From assembly GCA_947502645.1 (NCBI GenBank), contig CANNAD010000001.1, forward strand, positions 1,178,001 to 1,242,000: a DNA stretch of 64,000 nucleotides, in the 5' to 3' direction. This document shows positions 9,242-18,557 of the stretch, piece after piece. The notes under the pieces are model-generated. The model made no database searches. It was not told where the DNA came from and was given only the letters and a program-made list of their open reading frames with translations. The position numbers and the translations under genes were made by a program. Numbering within the stretch: position 1 is the stretch's first letter; each line of letters starts with the position of its first letter. Source of the stretch: an uncultured Micrococcaceae bacterium. GTDB taxonomy: Bacteria; Actinomycetota; Actinomycetes; Actinomycetales; Micrococcaceae.

Positions 9242-10975
9242 CTAACTGATGGTGCCCAGAGCGTCACCGCGTACGACGGCGGCTCCCGCCTCCTGCGGGC
9301 CTCTCACCAGAGTGCCGGATCGCTGGGCGGAGACCGTGGTTTCCATCTTCATGGCCTCCAGGACCGCCACCGGGTCTCCCTCGGAAACCTGGGCGCCGTC
9401 GTTGGCAACCCACTTCACCAGGTTTCCGTTCATGGGAGCGGTGAGGGCGCCGTCGTCGTGCGTTCTTGAATCGGTGGGCGGAGAAGGTTTGGCGCTGCCG
9501 CCGGTCATCAGCGCGTTCCACAGCTCCGTTGGGAGTCCGAGGCGGACGGCTTTGCCCTCGACGTCGACTGTGAGGCGTTTGCGTTCAGCACTGGGCTCGG
9601 CTGCCGCGAGTTCCGGCGAGGCTGCGAGCTCCTCCGCGAACTCGGTCTCGATCCACGTGGTGTACACGCTGAGGGAGTTGGGCTGGGTGAACGCCGGGTG
9701 GCGGACGACGGCCCGATGGAAGGGCAGGACGGTTGCCAGTCCGCGGATCTGAAGTTCGTCCAGTGCAGCGCGCGCCCGGCGGAGGGCCTGCTGCCGGTCG
9801 GATCCCCAGACAATGAGTTTGGCCAGCAGGGAATCGTATTCCGACGGCACGGTGCCGCCGCTCCGAAGCCCCGAATCAACGCGGATACCGGGACCAGTGG
9901 GCGCTTCGAAGACCTCGACTGTGCCGGGACAAGGCAGGAAGCCGCGCGCTGGATCCTCGGCGTTCAGACGGAACTCGAACGCGTGGCCGTGGGGCTGCGG
10001 ATCCTCAGTCAGGGAAAGTTCCAGACCATCGGCAATGCGAAACTGCTCACCGACCAGATCCACGCCGGACGTCTCCTCAGTGACGGGGTGCTCCACCTGC
10101 AGACGCGTGTTCACCTCCAGAAAAGAGATGATGCCATCAGGGGACACGAGGTACTCCACGGTTCCGGCACCCGTATAGCTGGCCTCGCGGCAGATCGCCT
10201 TGGCCGACTCGTGGATGCGCCGCCGCTGCTCGTCCGTGAGGAACGGCGCCGGTGCTTCTTCCACGAGTTTCTGGTTACGCCGCTGCAGTGAGCAGTCGCG
10301 TGTGCCCACCACCACCACATTGCCGTGCGTATCCGCGAGAACCTGCGCTTCCACGTGCCGGGGTTTGTCCAGGAATCGCTCCACAAAGCATTCGCCCCGC
10401 CCGAAAGCGGCTGTCGACTCCCGCACCGCAGACTCGAACGCGTCCTCCACGTCCTCCATCCTGCGCGCGATCTTCATGCCGCGGCCGCCGCCGCCAAAAG
10501 CGGCCTTGATGGCCACCGGCAACCCGTTCTCCTCGGCGAAAGCCCTTACCTCGGCGCCGTTCTGCACCACACCGTCCGATCCTGGAACCAGCGGCGCACC
10601 CGCCCGGACGGCGATTTCACGCGCAGTCACCTTGTTGCCCAGATCGCGGATAGCCTGCGGCGACGGACCGATCCACGTCAGCCCGGCGTCCAGCACAGCC
10701 TGCGCGAACTCCGCATTCTCAGACAGAAAACCGTAGCCCGGATGGACCGCGTCAGCTCCTGACGTTGCGGCCGCGCGGAGCAGTTTCTCGATGCTCAGAT
10801 ACGTGTCCGCACCCGTGCTGCCTTCCAGCGCGACGGCCTCATCGGCGAGGTGGACGTGCATCGCATCCGCGTCCGGATCCGAATACACGGCCACGGACGC
10901 CAATCCGGCGTCGGAACACGCACGCACCACCCGCACAGCAATTTCGCCGCGATTGGCGATCAGGACCTTTTTCAT
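9242..10975 (-). CDS. accC: Biotin carboxylase with fused C-terminal BCCP domain
   Basis: 577 aa; [73 protein letters not shown]. Confidence 0.92.
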   Translation of the reverse strand: MKKVLIANRGEIAVRVVRACSDAGLASVAVYSDPDADAMHVHLADEAVALEGSTGADTYLSIEKLLRAAATSGADAVHPGYGFLSENAEFAQAVLDAGLTWIGPSPQAIRDLGNKVTAREIAVRAGAPLVPGSDGVVQNGAEVRAFAEENGLPVAIKAAFGGGGRGMKIARRMEDVEDAFESAVRESTAAFGRGECFVERFLDKPRHVEAQVLADTHGNVVVVGTRDCSLQRRNQKLVEEAPAPFLTDEQRRRIHESAKAICREASYTGAGTVEYLVSPDGIISFLEVNTRLQVEHPVTEETSGVDLVGEQFRIADGLELSLTEDPQPHGHAFEFRLNAEDPARGFLPCPGTVEVFEAPTGPGIRVDSGLRSGGTVPSEYDSLLAKLIVWGSDRQQALRRARAALDELQIRGLATVLPFHRAVVRHPAFTQPNSLSVYTTWIETEFAEELAASPELAAAEPSAERKRLTVDVEGKAVRLGLPTELWNALMTGGSAKPSPPTDSRTHDDGALTAPMNGNLVKWVANDGAQVSEGDPVAVLEAMKMETTVSAQRSGTLVRGPQEAGAAVVRGDALGTIS

Positions 10976-12612
10976 GGACGGCCTCCTTGAGATGGCGTGA
11001 GTGAGTCGGGATCGACGACGACGAAACGGACCGCCGTGCCCGGCACGAGTTGGGCAGCCACAGGCAGATCTTCCGGCACGACGACGGCGATCACCGGATA
11101 ACCGCCCGTCACCGGATGGTCCGCGAGGAACAGGACAGGAAGGCCTGACGGCGGCACCTGCAGCGCACCGGCAACAGTGCCTTCGCTCGCCAACTCACCG
11201 TCCCGAACCCGCTGCAGCGGCTCAGCGCCGTCGAGCGTGAACCGCACACCAATCCGGTTCGATTCAGCGCTCGCAGTCCAGCCCGGTCCTGTCAGGGTTT
11301 GCAGTGCCTGGTCGCCGAACCAGTCATCGCGCGGGCCGGTAGTGATCCGTAGCGTCATGGCGCCGTCAGTGAGCGGAGCCAGAGTGGAAGATTCCGGGTG
11401 CCCCACCACGTGGCCGGTCACCGCCGGACCCGTGCTCAACACCGTGCCAGCCGTCAGCGGTTGAGGCCCGACGCCGGACAGCGTGTCCGTTGAGCGGCTC
11501 CCCAGAACTTGGGCAACATTCAGCCCGCCACGGACGCCGAGGTATGTGCGAAGTCCGTCGGTGGGCGTCGCAAGAGTGAGAGTTTCGCCGTCGAGCAGTG
11601 CGAAAGGCGTGCACATCGGGGCTGTCCGGGGACCGGCGTCGCCGGCGATGGCGGCAGGAGCGACGGCGCCCGTCACGGCCAGGACAGCGTCGCCGTGGGC
11701 GCGTACCTGCAAACCACCCGATACCGTCTCGATCACAGCCGACGACGAAGAGTTGCCAACCAGCCGGTTCGCTTGCCGTGCAGAACGGGTGTCCAGCGCG
11801 CCCGAAGCGGAAACACCCAGATCACCGAACCCCGGACGGCCCAGATCCTGAACCAACGCCTGCATCCCCGGCGCCACAATTTCCAGGGCGCGGGGTGATC
11901 CACTGGAGCCGGTTTCGGTCTTTACGGGGGCCGCGAACTCCTGGGCTTCCGGCCGGGAGGCGGCAGTGCCGTCGTCGTGCCCTGAATCCATCAGCGTCCC
12001 GACGGCCACAAATCGGACAGTATCGCCGGGCCGCACCAGCGCCGGCTCATCGCGGCCAAGATCCCACAGGCGCGACGACGTGCGGCCGATCAGCTGCCAC
12101 CCACCCGGCGATTTCCCCGGGTACACAGCGGAAAAATTTCCTGCCAGCGCCACAGAACCCGCGGGAACGGCGGTCCGCGGACTGTCGCGTCGAGGCACAT
12201 TCAATGCAGTGTTCTCACCGCTCAGGTAGGCGAAACCTGGGGCGAAACCGCCGAACGCCGCCGTCCACGCCTGCGACGTGTGAGCCTCAATAACACCCTT
12301 GGCCCCGAGCCCGGTGAGCCTGCCAACTGCCTTGAGGTCCTCGCCGTCGTACACCACCTCAATTGTGACCGTACGGCCTTCGACCGCAGTACGGGCGTCG
12401 ACGTCGAGATGCGCGACGGCGTCCCGCCCCGCCAGCGCATGTGCACGGGTATCGAAGCGAATCAGCACAGATTCTGCCGCGGCCAGGACATCAGTCTGAC
12501 CAGGAAGCGGATGATGCAGAAGCTGTGCGTGCAGGGAGAGAACGGCGTCGAGCTCGTCGAGTTCAACCAGAAAAGCCCGGGTTCCCGCCCAGCGGATGGA
12601 GGGACTGCTCAT
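10972..12612 (-). CDS. pxpBC: Fused 5-oxoprolinase subunits B and C (KipI/KipA; urea-amidolyase-like)
   Basis: 546 aa; [57 protein letters not shown]; second domain [31 protein letters not shown]. Confidence 0.88.
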   Translation of the reverse strand: MSSPSIRWAGTRAFLVELDELDAVLSLHAQLLHHPLPGQTDVLAAAESVLIRFDTRAHALAGRDAVAHLDVDARTAVEGRTVTIEVVYDGEDLKAVGRLTGLGAKGVIEAHTSQAWTAAFGGFAPGFAYLSGENTALNVPRRDSPRTAVPAGSVALAGNFSAVYPGKSPGGWQLIGRTSSRLWDLGRDEPALVRPGDTVRFVAVGTLMDSGHDDGTAASRPEAQEFAAPVKTETGSSGSPRALEIVAPGMQALVQDLGRPGFGDLGVSASGALDTRSARQANRLVGNSSSSAVIETVSGGLQVRAHGDAVLAVTGAVAPAAIAGDAGPRTAPMCTPFALLDGETLTLATPTDGLRTYLGVRGGLNVAQVLGSRSTDTLSGVGPQPLTAGTVLSTGPAVTGHVVGHPESSTLAPLTDGAMTLRITTGPRDDWFGDQALQTLTGPGWTASAESNRIGVRFTLDGAEPLQRVRDGELASEGTVAGALQVPPSGLPVLFLADHPVTGGYPVIAVVVPEDLPVAAQLVPGTAVRFVVVDPDSLTPSQGGRP

Positions 12613-13367
12613 ACGAAACTCTGGATGGTGACGCCCGCACTCTCCAGACCCGCGCGTACTGCTGCCGCCATGGCGACGGCGCCGGGGGTGTCCCCGTGTA
12701 CGCAGATGCTCTCGGCGTTCATCGTCAACTGCGAACCGTCGCGGGCGACAATGATTCCCTCGGTAGCTAGGCGAACCATGTTCCTGGTCACCACCTCGGG
12801 ATCGTGCAGGACAGCGTCCGCCTCACGACGGGAAACGAGCGTGCCGTCAGGGTTGTAATTCCGGTCCGCGAACGCTTCTGCCACGCCCCTCAGACCAGCT
12901 TTTCCTGCCTTGTCCAACGCCACGGAACCGGGCAGCAGGAGAAGCGGTAGGTCGGGGTTGAACGCTTTGACGGCGTCAACCACGGCCTGCGCATGGACTT
13001 CGTGGTGGACGATCGTGTTGTAGAGGGCCCCATGGGGTTTGACGTAGCGGATTTCGCTGCCGGCGGCTCGAGTCAGAGCCTGCAGGGCGCCCATCTGGTA
13101 GAGGACGTCGTCGGCAAGTTCCGTGGGGGAGCAGTCGAGGAAGCGGCGGCCAAAGCCAGTCAGATCCCGATAGCCAACATGGGCTCCAATGGTCACGTTG
13201 CCCGCAACAGCATCGCGGCAGGTCTGCGCAATAGTTGAGGGATCGCCCGCGTGAAATCCACACGCCACGTTGGCGCTGGACACTGACCGAAGGACCGCTG
13301 CGTCGTCGCCCATAACCCAGTTGCCAAAGGACTCGCCGACGTCGCTGTTCAGATCAATAGTGGGCAT
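12609..13367 (-). CDS. pxpA: 5-oxoprolinase subunit PxpA (LamB/YcsF family)
   Basis: [55 protein letters not shown] upstream of ATG at 13367 (track start 13388). Confidence 0.92.
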   Translation of the reverse strand: MPTIDLNSDVGESFGNWVMGDDAAVLRSVSSANVACGFHAGDPSTIAQTCRDAVAGNVTIGAHVGYRDLTGFGRRFLDCSPTELADDVLYQMGALQALTRAAGSEIRYVKPHGALYNTIVHHEVHAQAVVDAVKAFNPDLPLLLLPGSVALDKAGKAGLRGVAEAFADRNYNPDGTLVSRREADAVLHDPEVVTRNMVRLATEGIIVARDGSQLTMNAESICVHGDTPGAVAMAAAVRAGLESAGVTIQSFV

Positions 13368-13382
13368 TGTGACCTCCGTCTC

Positions 13383-13409
13383 GTGCATGCTCTGGATTCA
13401 AGCATGCAC
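13383..13409. promoter_or_regulatory. Inverted repeat GTGCATGC-N11-GCATGCAC in pxpA 5' region
   Basis: Perfect 8-bp arms between RBS and operator. Confidence 0.5.
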
Positions 13410-13418
13410 CAAGACGGA

Positions 13419-13435
13419 GGATTGTTCAACAATCC
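13419..13435. promoter_or_regulatory. FCD-GntR-type operator upstream of pxpA
   Basis: GGATTGTTCAACAATCC; same TTGTTCAACAA core as at 6257-6296. Confidence 0.7.
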
Positions 13436-13456
13436 GACTCGGTTGGCCGCCCGGAA

Positions 13457-13918
13457 TTAGCTCACAAACTTGATGGCCATCGGGTACGTGTAGCGCTCGC
13501 CCTTGTTCGCAGCGATAGCGGCCAGAATGCCGAAGACAATACTCGCTATACCGGCAGCCAGCAGAATGAATGCGCCCACCAGAATTACCAGGAGAACGGA
13601 TCCCACGATGTACGCAATAGCGACAGTGAGCTGGAAGTTCAGTGCGGTAACGCTGTGCTCACGGATAAACGGCCCTCGATCCTTCAGGACCAGGTAAGCA
13701 ATGAGCGCCGGCACGAAACTGAAGAAAATACCGCCGATATGGACCAGCGTGGAATACAGCCGCTCATCGGAAGGATTCAGGGGCTGCTGCGGCTGCGCCT
13801 GATACTGCGGGGTCTGGTACTGATGGGGCTGCTGCGGCGCAGGCTGCTGTGGTGCCTGATGCTGATTCGGCTCCTGCGGCTCAGGCTGTTCGGGATTGGG
13901 CTGCTGTGGGCTGGACAT
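13457..13918 (-). CDS. DUF4870-type membrane protein with Pro/Gln-rich N-terminus
   Basis: MSSPQQPNPEQPEPQEPNQHQAPQQ... then LYSTLVHIGGIFFSFVPALIAYLVLKDRGPFIREHSVTALNFQLT. Confidence 0.85.
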   Translation of the reverse strand: MSSPQQPNPEQPEPQEPNQHQAPQQPAPQQPHQYQTPQYQAQPQQPLNPSDERLYSTLVHIGGIFFSFVPALIAYLVLKDRGPFIREHSVTALNFQLTVAIAYIVGSVLLVILVGAFILLAAGIASIVFGILAAIAANKGERYTYPMAIKFVS

Positions 13919-14013
13919 GGCACTCCTTGAGAATGGTGTGGATAAAACGAGCGTTCTGCGGCTAAATATACGGCGATGACCTGCATCTGGCCAGAGCCCG
14001 TTATATTCCCGAG

Positions 14014-14913
14014 TCAGCCCGTGATGGCCGCCAGCGCTTCCGGCAGGCGGGGATAGTGGAACGTGAAACCAGCGTCGACCAGTTTCTGGGGCTCCACCCA
14101 TCTGCTCTTCAGTACCAGTTCCGTCTCCGTTCGGATAATCACCGCACCGAACTCCAGCAACCACCGCGGCGACGGGATGCCGAACTTCATCCCGAGCACA
14201 GTCCGCATTCGGCGCATCAGCTCCCGGTTGGTCACAGCATCCGGAGCCGCCGCATTCACGGGCCCCTGCAACTCCTCGTGACCATATATATGGAGTACGG
14301 CACGGAATAGGTCCTCCACATGGATCCAGCTGAACTGCTGGTCACCGCGTCCCATGCGGCCGCCCAAACCCACGCGAGTCATCACCTCGAACGGCCGCAT
14401 CACCCCTCCGCCCGGACCCAGCACAATCGCAATACGCAGCGCCACCTGACGAACGCCATCGGACGCTGACTCTGCCTGCGCAGCCTCCCATGCCCTCGCG
14501 ACCGCCACCGAAAATCCCGAGCCGAGCTCGCCGTCGTCCTCCGTTTGTGGACGGTCCTGCGCGTGCCGGTAGATGGTCCCGGTGCTGGAATTGATCCACA
14601 ACGACGGCGGCCTCCCGCCCGACTCGCGGCACATGTGGAGTGCCCGTCCCAGCTCGCTGGTGGTCTCCGTGCGAGAGGTGAAGATGACGTCGGCGTTGGC
14701 CTTGTTGTAACGGCAGTTCACGCTCCGCCCGGCAAGATTGATCAGGACATCCGCGCCGTCGAGCAGTTGCGCGATACCCCCGGTGTCGCCCCAGGACACC
14801 TTGGTGCGACGGCCGATGGTCCGCACCTCAACTCCAAGCTCCCTGAAGCGCCGCTGGAAATAGGTTCCGATGAACCCCGACGCACCCGCGATGACAACAA
14901 CTCTCGGATTCAT
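14014..14913 (-). CDS. TIGR01777-type NAD-dependent epimerase/oxidoreductase
   Basis: VVVIAGASGFIGTYFQRRF; C-terminal GMKFGIPSPRWLLEFGAVIIRTETELVLKSRWVEPQKLVDAGFTFHYP. Confidence 0.88.
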   Translation of the reverse strand: MNPRVVVIAGASGFIGTYFQRRFRELGVEVRTIGRRTKVSWGDTGGIAQLLDGADVLINLAGRSVNCRYNKANADVIFTSRTETTSELGRALHMCRESGGRPPSLWINSSTGTIYRHAQDRPQTEDDGELGSGFSVAVARAWEAAQAESASDGVRQVALRIAIVLGPGGGVMRPFEVMTRVGLGGRMGRGDQQFSWIHVEDLFRAVLHIYGHEELQGPVNAAAPDAVTNRELMRRMRTVLGMKFGIPSPRWLLEFGAVIIRTETELVLKSRWVEPQKLVDAGFTFHYPRLPEALAAITG

Positions 14914-15566
14914 TGTTTGGCACTCCTGACAAGGTGCACAACATCCTCCACGATCTTGCGCACCACCGGCAGGCGAGACAGGATGACCAGCCTCGCAGCC
15001 AGCGGTGCCGCATTGTTGATCAGCGCTCTGGTGCGCCGCTGATTCGGCGAGCGGTCATACACCCAGAACAAGGTGACCGCCATGTACCCGAGCCACAGTA
15101 ACTCCGGCAGATCCTCGCGGATGGCGTAGGGCGGTTGCGGCCTGGAAACAGTGACCGCCTGCTTGAACAGGGCGATCGACTTTCCACGGGCCACAGCCGC
15201 TTCATCACCGAAGGGGCTGACTTTCGACGACGGTTTGATGGCAACCTGCAGGAAGTTCGAGCCGAAGTCGTGGTACGGGCCCATGACGTCCACCCCGGTC
15301 TGCAGGATGGTACGCAGCTGCTCCCCGAGGTTGATGCCGTCCCGCAACTGGGGGAGCGCACGGGCGCGATGCTCATCCTGAAGCGACTTGTACAACTCAT
15401 GGACCAGATCGTCCTTGGACTCGAAATAGTAGTACGTGTTGCCCGTAGACACTCCCGCCGCCGCGGCAATACCGCGCATGGTCGTCTTCTCATATCCCTG
15501 CTCGCGGAACATGCGCAGAGCCGTGGTGACGAGCAGCTCCCGTGTCGCCGCGCTCTTGACTGCCAC
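14910..15566 (-). CDS. TetR/AcrR family transcriptional regulator
   Basis: TRELLVTTALRMFREQGYEKTTMRGIAAAAGVSTGNTYYYFESKDDLVHELY; 4-bp overlap with downstream epimerase. Confidence 0.9.
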   Translation of the reverse strand: MAVKSAATRELLVTTALRMFREQGYEKTTMRGIAAAAGVSTGNTYYYFESKDDLVHELYKSLQDEHRARALPQLRDGINLGEQLRTILQTGVDVMGPYHDFGSNFLQVAIKPSSKVSPFGDEAAVARGKSIALFKQAVTVSRPQPPYAIREDLPELLWLGYMAVTLFWVYDRSPNQRRTRALINNAAPLAARLVILSRLPVVRKIVEDVVHLVRSAKQ

Positions 15567-15578
15567 TGAGACTCCTTT

Positions 15579-15624
15579 TTGAACGTGTTCAATCCATAGT
15601 CAAGCACGTTTCTGAACATGTTCA
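15579..15624. promoter_or_regulatory. Paired palindromic operators, candidate TetR sites
   Basis: TTGAACGTGTTCAA (15579-15592) and TGAACATGTTCA (15613-15624), centres 33 bp apart, directly upstream of tetR. Confidence 0.7.
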
Positions 15625-15735
15625 AAATCTGCTGTACGGGTGGGGCATGCGAGAATTGACCCCGGACCCAACCGGGTCCTCCAGTGCTAATACAGCCAGC
15701 CGTCCGCTGGCGAACCACTAGATTGCGAAAACTCC

Positions 15736-16449
15736 ATGACAGAAACCCAGGCCCTGAAACCCAGCGCCCGCTTCGCCTCCATCGGCAGCCCCTACTTCGG
15801 CATCTTGCTCGCCGCGCTCGCCGTGATCCTTATCCTCTCCAATATCGGGGCGTCCAAGGGCGTAGTGATCGGCCCCTTCGTCACCGACGGCGGCTTCTTC
15901 CTCTTCCCTCTCGCGTACATTCTGGGCGATGTCATCAGCGAGGTGTACGGGTTCCGGGTGGCACGCAAGGCGATCATCACCACCTTCGTCCTGTCCGCCT
16001 TTGCGTCCCTGTGCTACTGGATCATCATCGCCCTACCCGGATTCGACGACGACTTCAGTGTTGCCAAACAGTCCGCACTGGAACTCGCGTTGGGCCCCGT
16101 GCCGCTGATTGTGCTTGCCAGCCTGCTCGGGTTCGTCGTTGGCCAAACCCTCAACTCCCTGGTCCTCGTCCGCATGAAGGAACGCTTCGGCGAACGCAGG
16201 CTGTGGGCGCGGCTCATGGGGTCCACCGGCGTCGGAGAATTCGCAGACACCCTGATCTTCTGCTCCATCGCCGCCTCAGTCATCGGCATCACCGACTTCC
16301 CCACCTACGCCAACTACGTCCTCGTCGGCTTCGTGTACAAAACCCTGGTCGAGTTCGCCTTCGTCCCCGTCACATCCGCAGCCATCGGGTGGGTCAAACG
16401 CCGCGAGCCCAGCTACGGCGTCGCCCCCGTCCCGGCCCCGGGCGCGTAA
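15736..16449 (+). CDS. yhhQ: Queuosine precursor transporter (YhhQ/VUT family)
   Basis: 237 aa membrane protein; SNIGASKGVVIGPFVTDGGFFLFPLAYILGDVISEVYGFRVARKAI. Confidence 0.88.
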   Translation: MTETQALKPSARFASIGSPYFGILLAALAVILILSNIGASKGVVIGPFVTDGGFFLFPLAYILGDVISEVYGFRVARKAIITTFVLSAFASLCYWIIIALPGFDDDFSVAKQSALELALGPVPLIVLASLLGFVVGQTLNSLVLVRMKERFGERRLWARLMGSTGVGEFADTLIFCSIAASVIGITDFPTYANYVLVGFVYKTLVEFAFVPVTSAAIGWVKRREPSYGVAPVPAPGA

Positions 16450-16499
16450 CCGGCGTCCTGCTCGCGCCACCTCCAGGCACCTAGCAGCCGGCTCGGCAG

Positions 16500-16586
16500 C
16501 CGCCGTCGCCCGCGCCCTCCCCGCGCCGTCGTCCGTCGCCCTCCCCACGCCGTCGCCCGCGCCCCACGCCGTCGTCCGCGGCCGCA
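16500..16586. repeat. Degenerate GC-rich tandem repeat (CGCCGTCGYCCGYG units, about 4 copies)
   Basis: ccgccgtcgcccgcgccctcccc / gcgccgtcgtccgtcgccctcccc / acgccgtcgcccgcgcccc / acgccgtcgtccgcggcc. Confidence 0.6.
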
Positions 16587-16658
16587 CGCAAACCCGACGG
16601 AAACCTGCCTTTCCGAGCGATATATCCCTCGGAAGGGCACGTTTGGCTCGAGTTTGCG
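16587..16658. repeat. 72-bp palindromic repeat family 1, copy A
   Basis: CGCAAACCCGAC...TTCCGAGCGATATATCCCTCGGAA...GGCTCGAGTTTGCG; imperfect palindrome, shared with copies B and C. Confidence 0.8.
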
Positions 16659-16727
16659 GAGGAGCGAGGGCAGAGGGCAGCGGACATAGGGCAGCGGTAG
16701 GGGGACGCGTGGCGGGAAATAGCAGCG

Positions 16728-17666
16728 CTAGCGACGGCGCTCCGCCCTGGCAATAGCAACGAGGATACGTTCCTTGAGTTCGGCTTCGCGGAACAGGTCA
16801 GCCCATTCGATGCGTACGAATTGCCATCCCATTTCGGTGAGGGCTTTTTCCCGCCGTCGTTCATTGAACAGGGCCTCACTAGTGGGGCGATAGTCGAAGT
16901 ACTTCGTTTTCCCATCAAACTCGACGGCGAGCATGAGCTCCGGGTATGCGAAGTCGAGTCGGTGTTGGCCGAGCCGGGTTTCAACCGCGTATTGTTCCAC
17001 CGGAACTGGGAGGTTCATGGTGTGAAAGAAGTGCCGCGTCAACGTTTCACCAGGGGACTCCGCCAAACCGCTCGCCGCTCCGAGAGCCGCACGTGCCATA
17101 GGGATACCCTTGTGTCCGCGGAGAGAATCAGCGATGCTGTTCATTGTCTGGCGGTCCGCACCATTCCGGAGCCCGTGATCGGCGAGAATGAGCCCCTGTC
17201 GGTAACCGAGCACACGTGCGCTGTCCACGATGCTCCGCTCCAGAGTTGTTACCCGAAAGCCGTGTCGCGTGGTGATCTGATCCTCTGGAATCCGCACCTG
17301 ATGGACCTTGAGCAACGGGCCACGTTGACCCGCAGGTGTCTTCGACTGGGAGAGATGTATTGTGTCGTCCACGTTCCACAGGTGCAGACCCCAGAGCCTT
17401 GCAGAAGAAGTATGGCTATACACTTGGCCCCCTTCCCGCTTCGTCAGTGTGGCATGGCGATATACCTGCAGCAGGTCCTCGGCGTTGGGAGTCCACTCGC
17501 TGTCTTTCTGCAGCTGTGGGGCATAGCAGCCGTGTCGGACACGAACGAGTGATCGGGAACGAACCAGACGTCTGATTGCCTTGTCCGAGACACCACGTTC
17601 CCGCAGCTCCTGCGCGCGCCAGTACGGCTGCGAACGTAAAATCTGCTGCACCTCTGCTGTAGCCAT
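16728..17666 (-). CDS. DUF559-type (Vsr-like fold) domain protein with N-terminal HTH-like region
   Basis: 312 aa; C-terminal LDFAYPELMLAVEFDGKTKYFD...NERRREKALTEMGWQFVRIEWADL. Confidence 0.7.
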   Translation of the reverse strand: MATAEVQQILRSQPYWRAQELRERGVSDKAIRRLVRSRSLVRVRHGCYAPQLQKDSEWTPNAEDLLQVYRHATLTKREGGQVYSHTSSARLWGLHLWNVDDTIHLSQSKTPAGQRGPLLKVHQVRIPEDQITTRHGFRVTTLERSIVDSARVLGYRQGLILADHGLRNGADRQTMNSIADSLRGHKGIPMARAALGAASGLAESPGETLTRHFFHTMNLPVPVEQYAVETRLGQHRLDFAYPELMLAVEFDGKTKYFDYRPTSEALFNERRREKALTEMGWQFVRIEWADLFREAELKERILVAIARAERRR

Positions 17667-17730
17667 GGTTCCAGTGTGGCAACGGTGGTGCTCCGTCGCC
17701 TGGCCAGCGCTTCCTATGTGGAAAACTCAC

Positions 17731-17802
17731 GGTAAACCCGAGCAAAACCGGGCATCTAGACGGGTATATCCCTCTAAAGGGCCGCTTTGGCTCGAGTTTG
17801 CG
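17731..17802. repeat. Palindromic repeat family 1, copy B
   Basis: GGTAAACCCGAGCAAAACCGGGC...GGGTATATCCCTC...GGCCGCTTTGGCTCGAGTTTGCGG. Confidence 0.75.
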
Positions 17803-17870
17803 GCTGGGCCGGCGTGGGCGCGGCTGCGCGGGGGGGGGGCGTAGAGCCCGACGGCGATAGGCTGGGCGTC

Positions 17871-18557
17871 ATGAGCAAGACCGAGCCCATCCTCGCAACC
17901 CGGGGTCTCGTTGCGGGGTATGGCACGAGCGCGATCTGTGGGCCACTCGACGTCGAACTGCGCGCGGGTGAGGTTCTCGGTGTTGTCGGCTTCAACGCGT
18001 CGGGCAAGTCGACGATGGTCCGAACGATGATCGGAGCCCAGGCGGCGCTCGACGGCGAAGCTCTGGTCAATGACTTGCCGCCGGATGACAGGAGTGCCAG
18101 GTACCTGCGCTTCGTTTCCGCGGTACTCGACGGTGACGCGTTTTTCCCGTCACTCTCCGTCGAGGAGCATCTGTCCCTGGTGGCGAACGGTCATGGCGTC
18201 CAGAACGCGCAGACCGCCGTCGAACGCGAACTGGAGTACTTCGACCTGATCCGCGCACGGGAATCCCTGCCGGACTCCCTGTCCTCCGGGCAGCGACGCC
18301 GCCTGATTCTGGCCGCTGCGCTCATCCGCCCGTCGTCGCTCCTTGTCCTGGATGAACCCGAGCAGCGACTCGACCCCGTCATGCGGAAACGCCTGAGCCG
18401 CCGTTTGTGCTCTACGGCTGCGGCAGGGACAGCGATAGTGCTGGTGACGCACGACGGCGCCCTCCTGCAGCAGGTGGCGGACCGATGCCTGCTGATAGCT
18501 GAACCCATTGTTGAGATAACGCCGTCGGAGGGCGCGGCGGCCATAACTACGGCGTGA
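17871..18557 (+). CDS. ABC transporter ATP-binding protein
   Basis: VGFNASGKSTM (Walker A-like), LSSGQRRRLILAAALIRPSSLLVLDEPEQRLDP; ATG at 17871, TAGGCT 7 nt upstream suggests leaderless start. Confidence 0.88.
   Translation: MSKTEPILATRGLVAGYGTSAICGPLDVELRAGEVLGVVGFNASGKSTMVRTMIGAQAALDGEALVNDLPPDDRSARYLRFVSAVLDGDAFFPSLSVEEHLSLVANGHGVQNAQTAVERELEYFDLIRARESLPDSLSSGQRRRLILAAALIRPSSLLVLDEPEQRLDPVMRKRLSRRLCSTAAAGTAIVLVTHDGALLQQVADRCLLIAEPIVEITPSEGAAAITTA

Noticed and set aside
16728-17666. DUF559/HTH protein as half of an AbiE-type toxin-antitoxin pair
   Set aside because: No adjacent AbiEii-like nucleotidyltransferase gene; domain content fits solitary DUF559 proteins better
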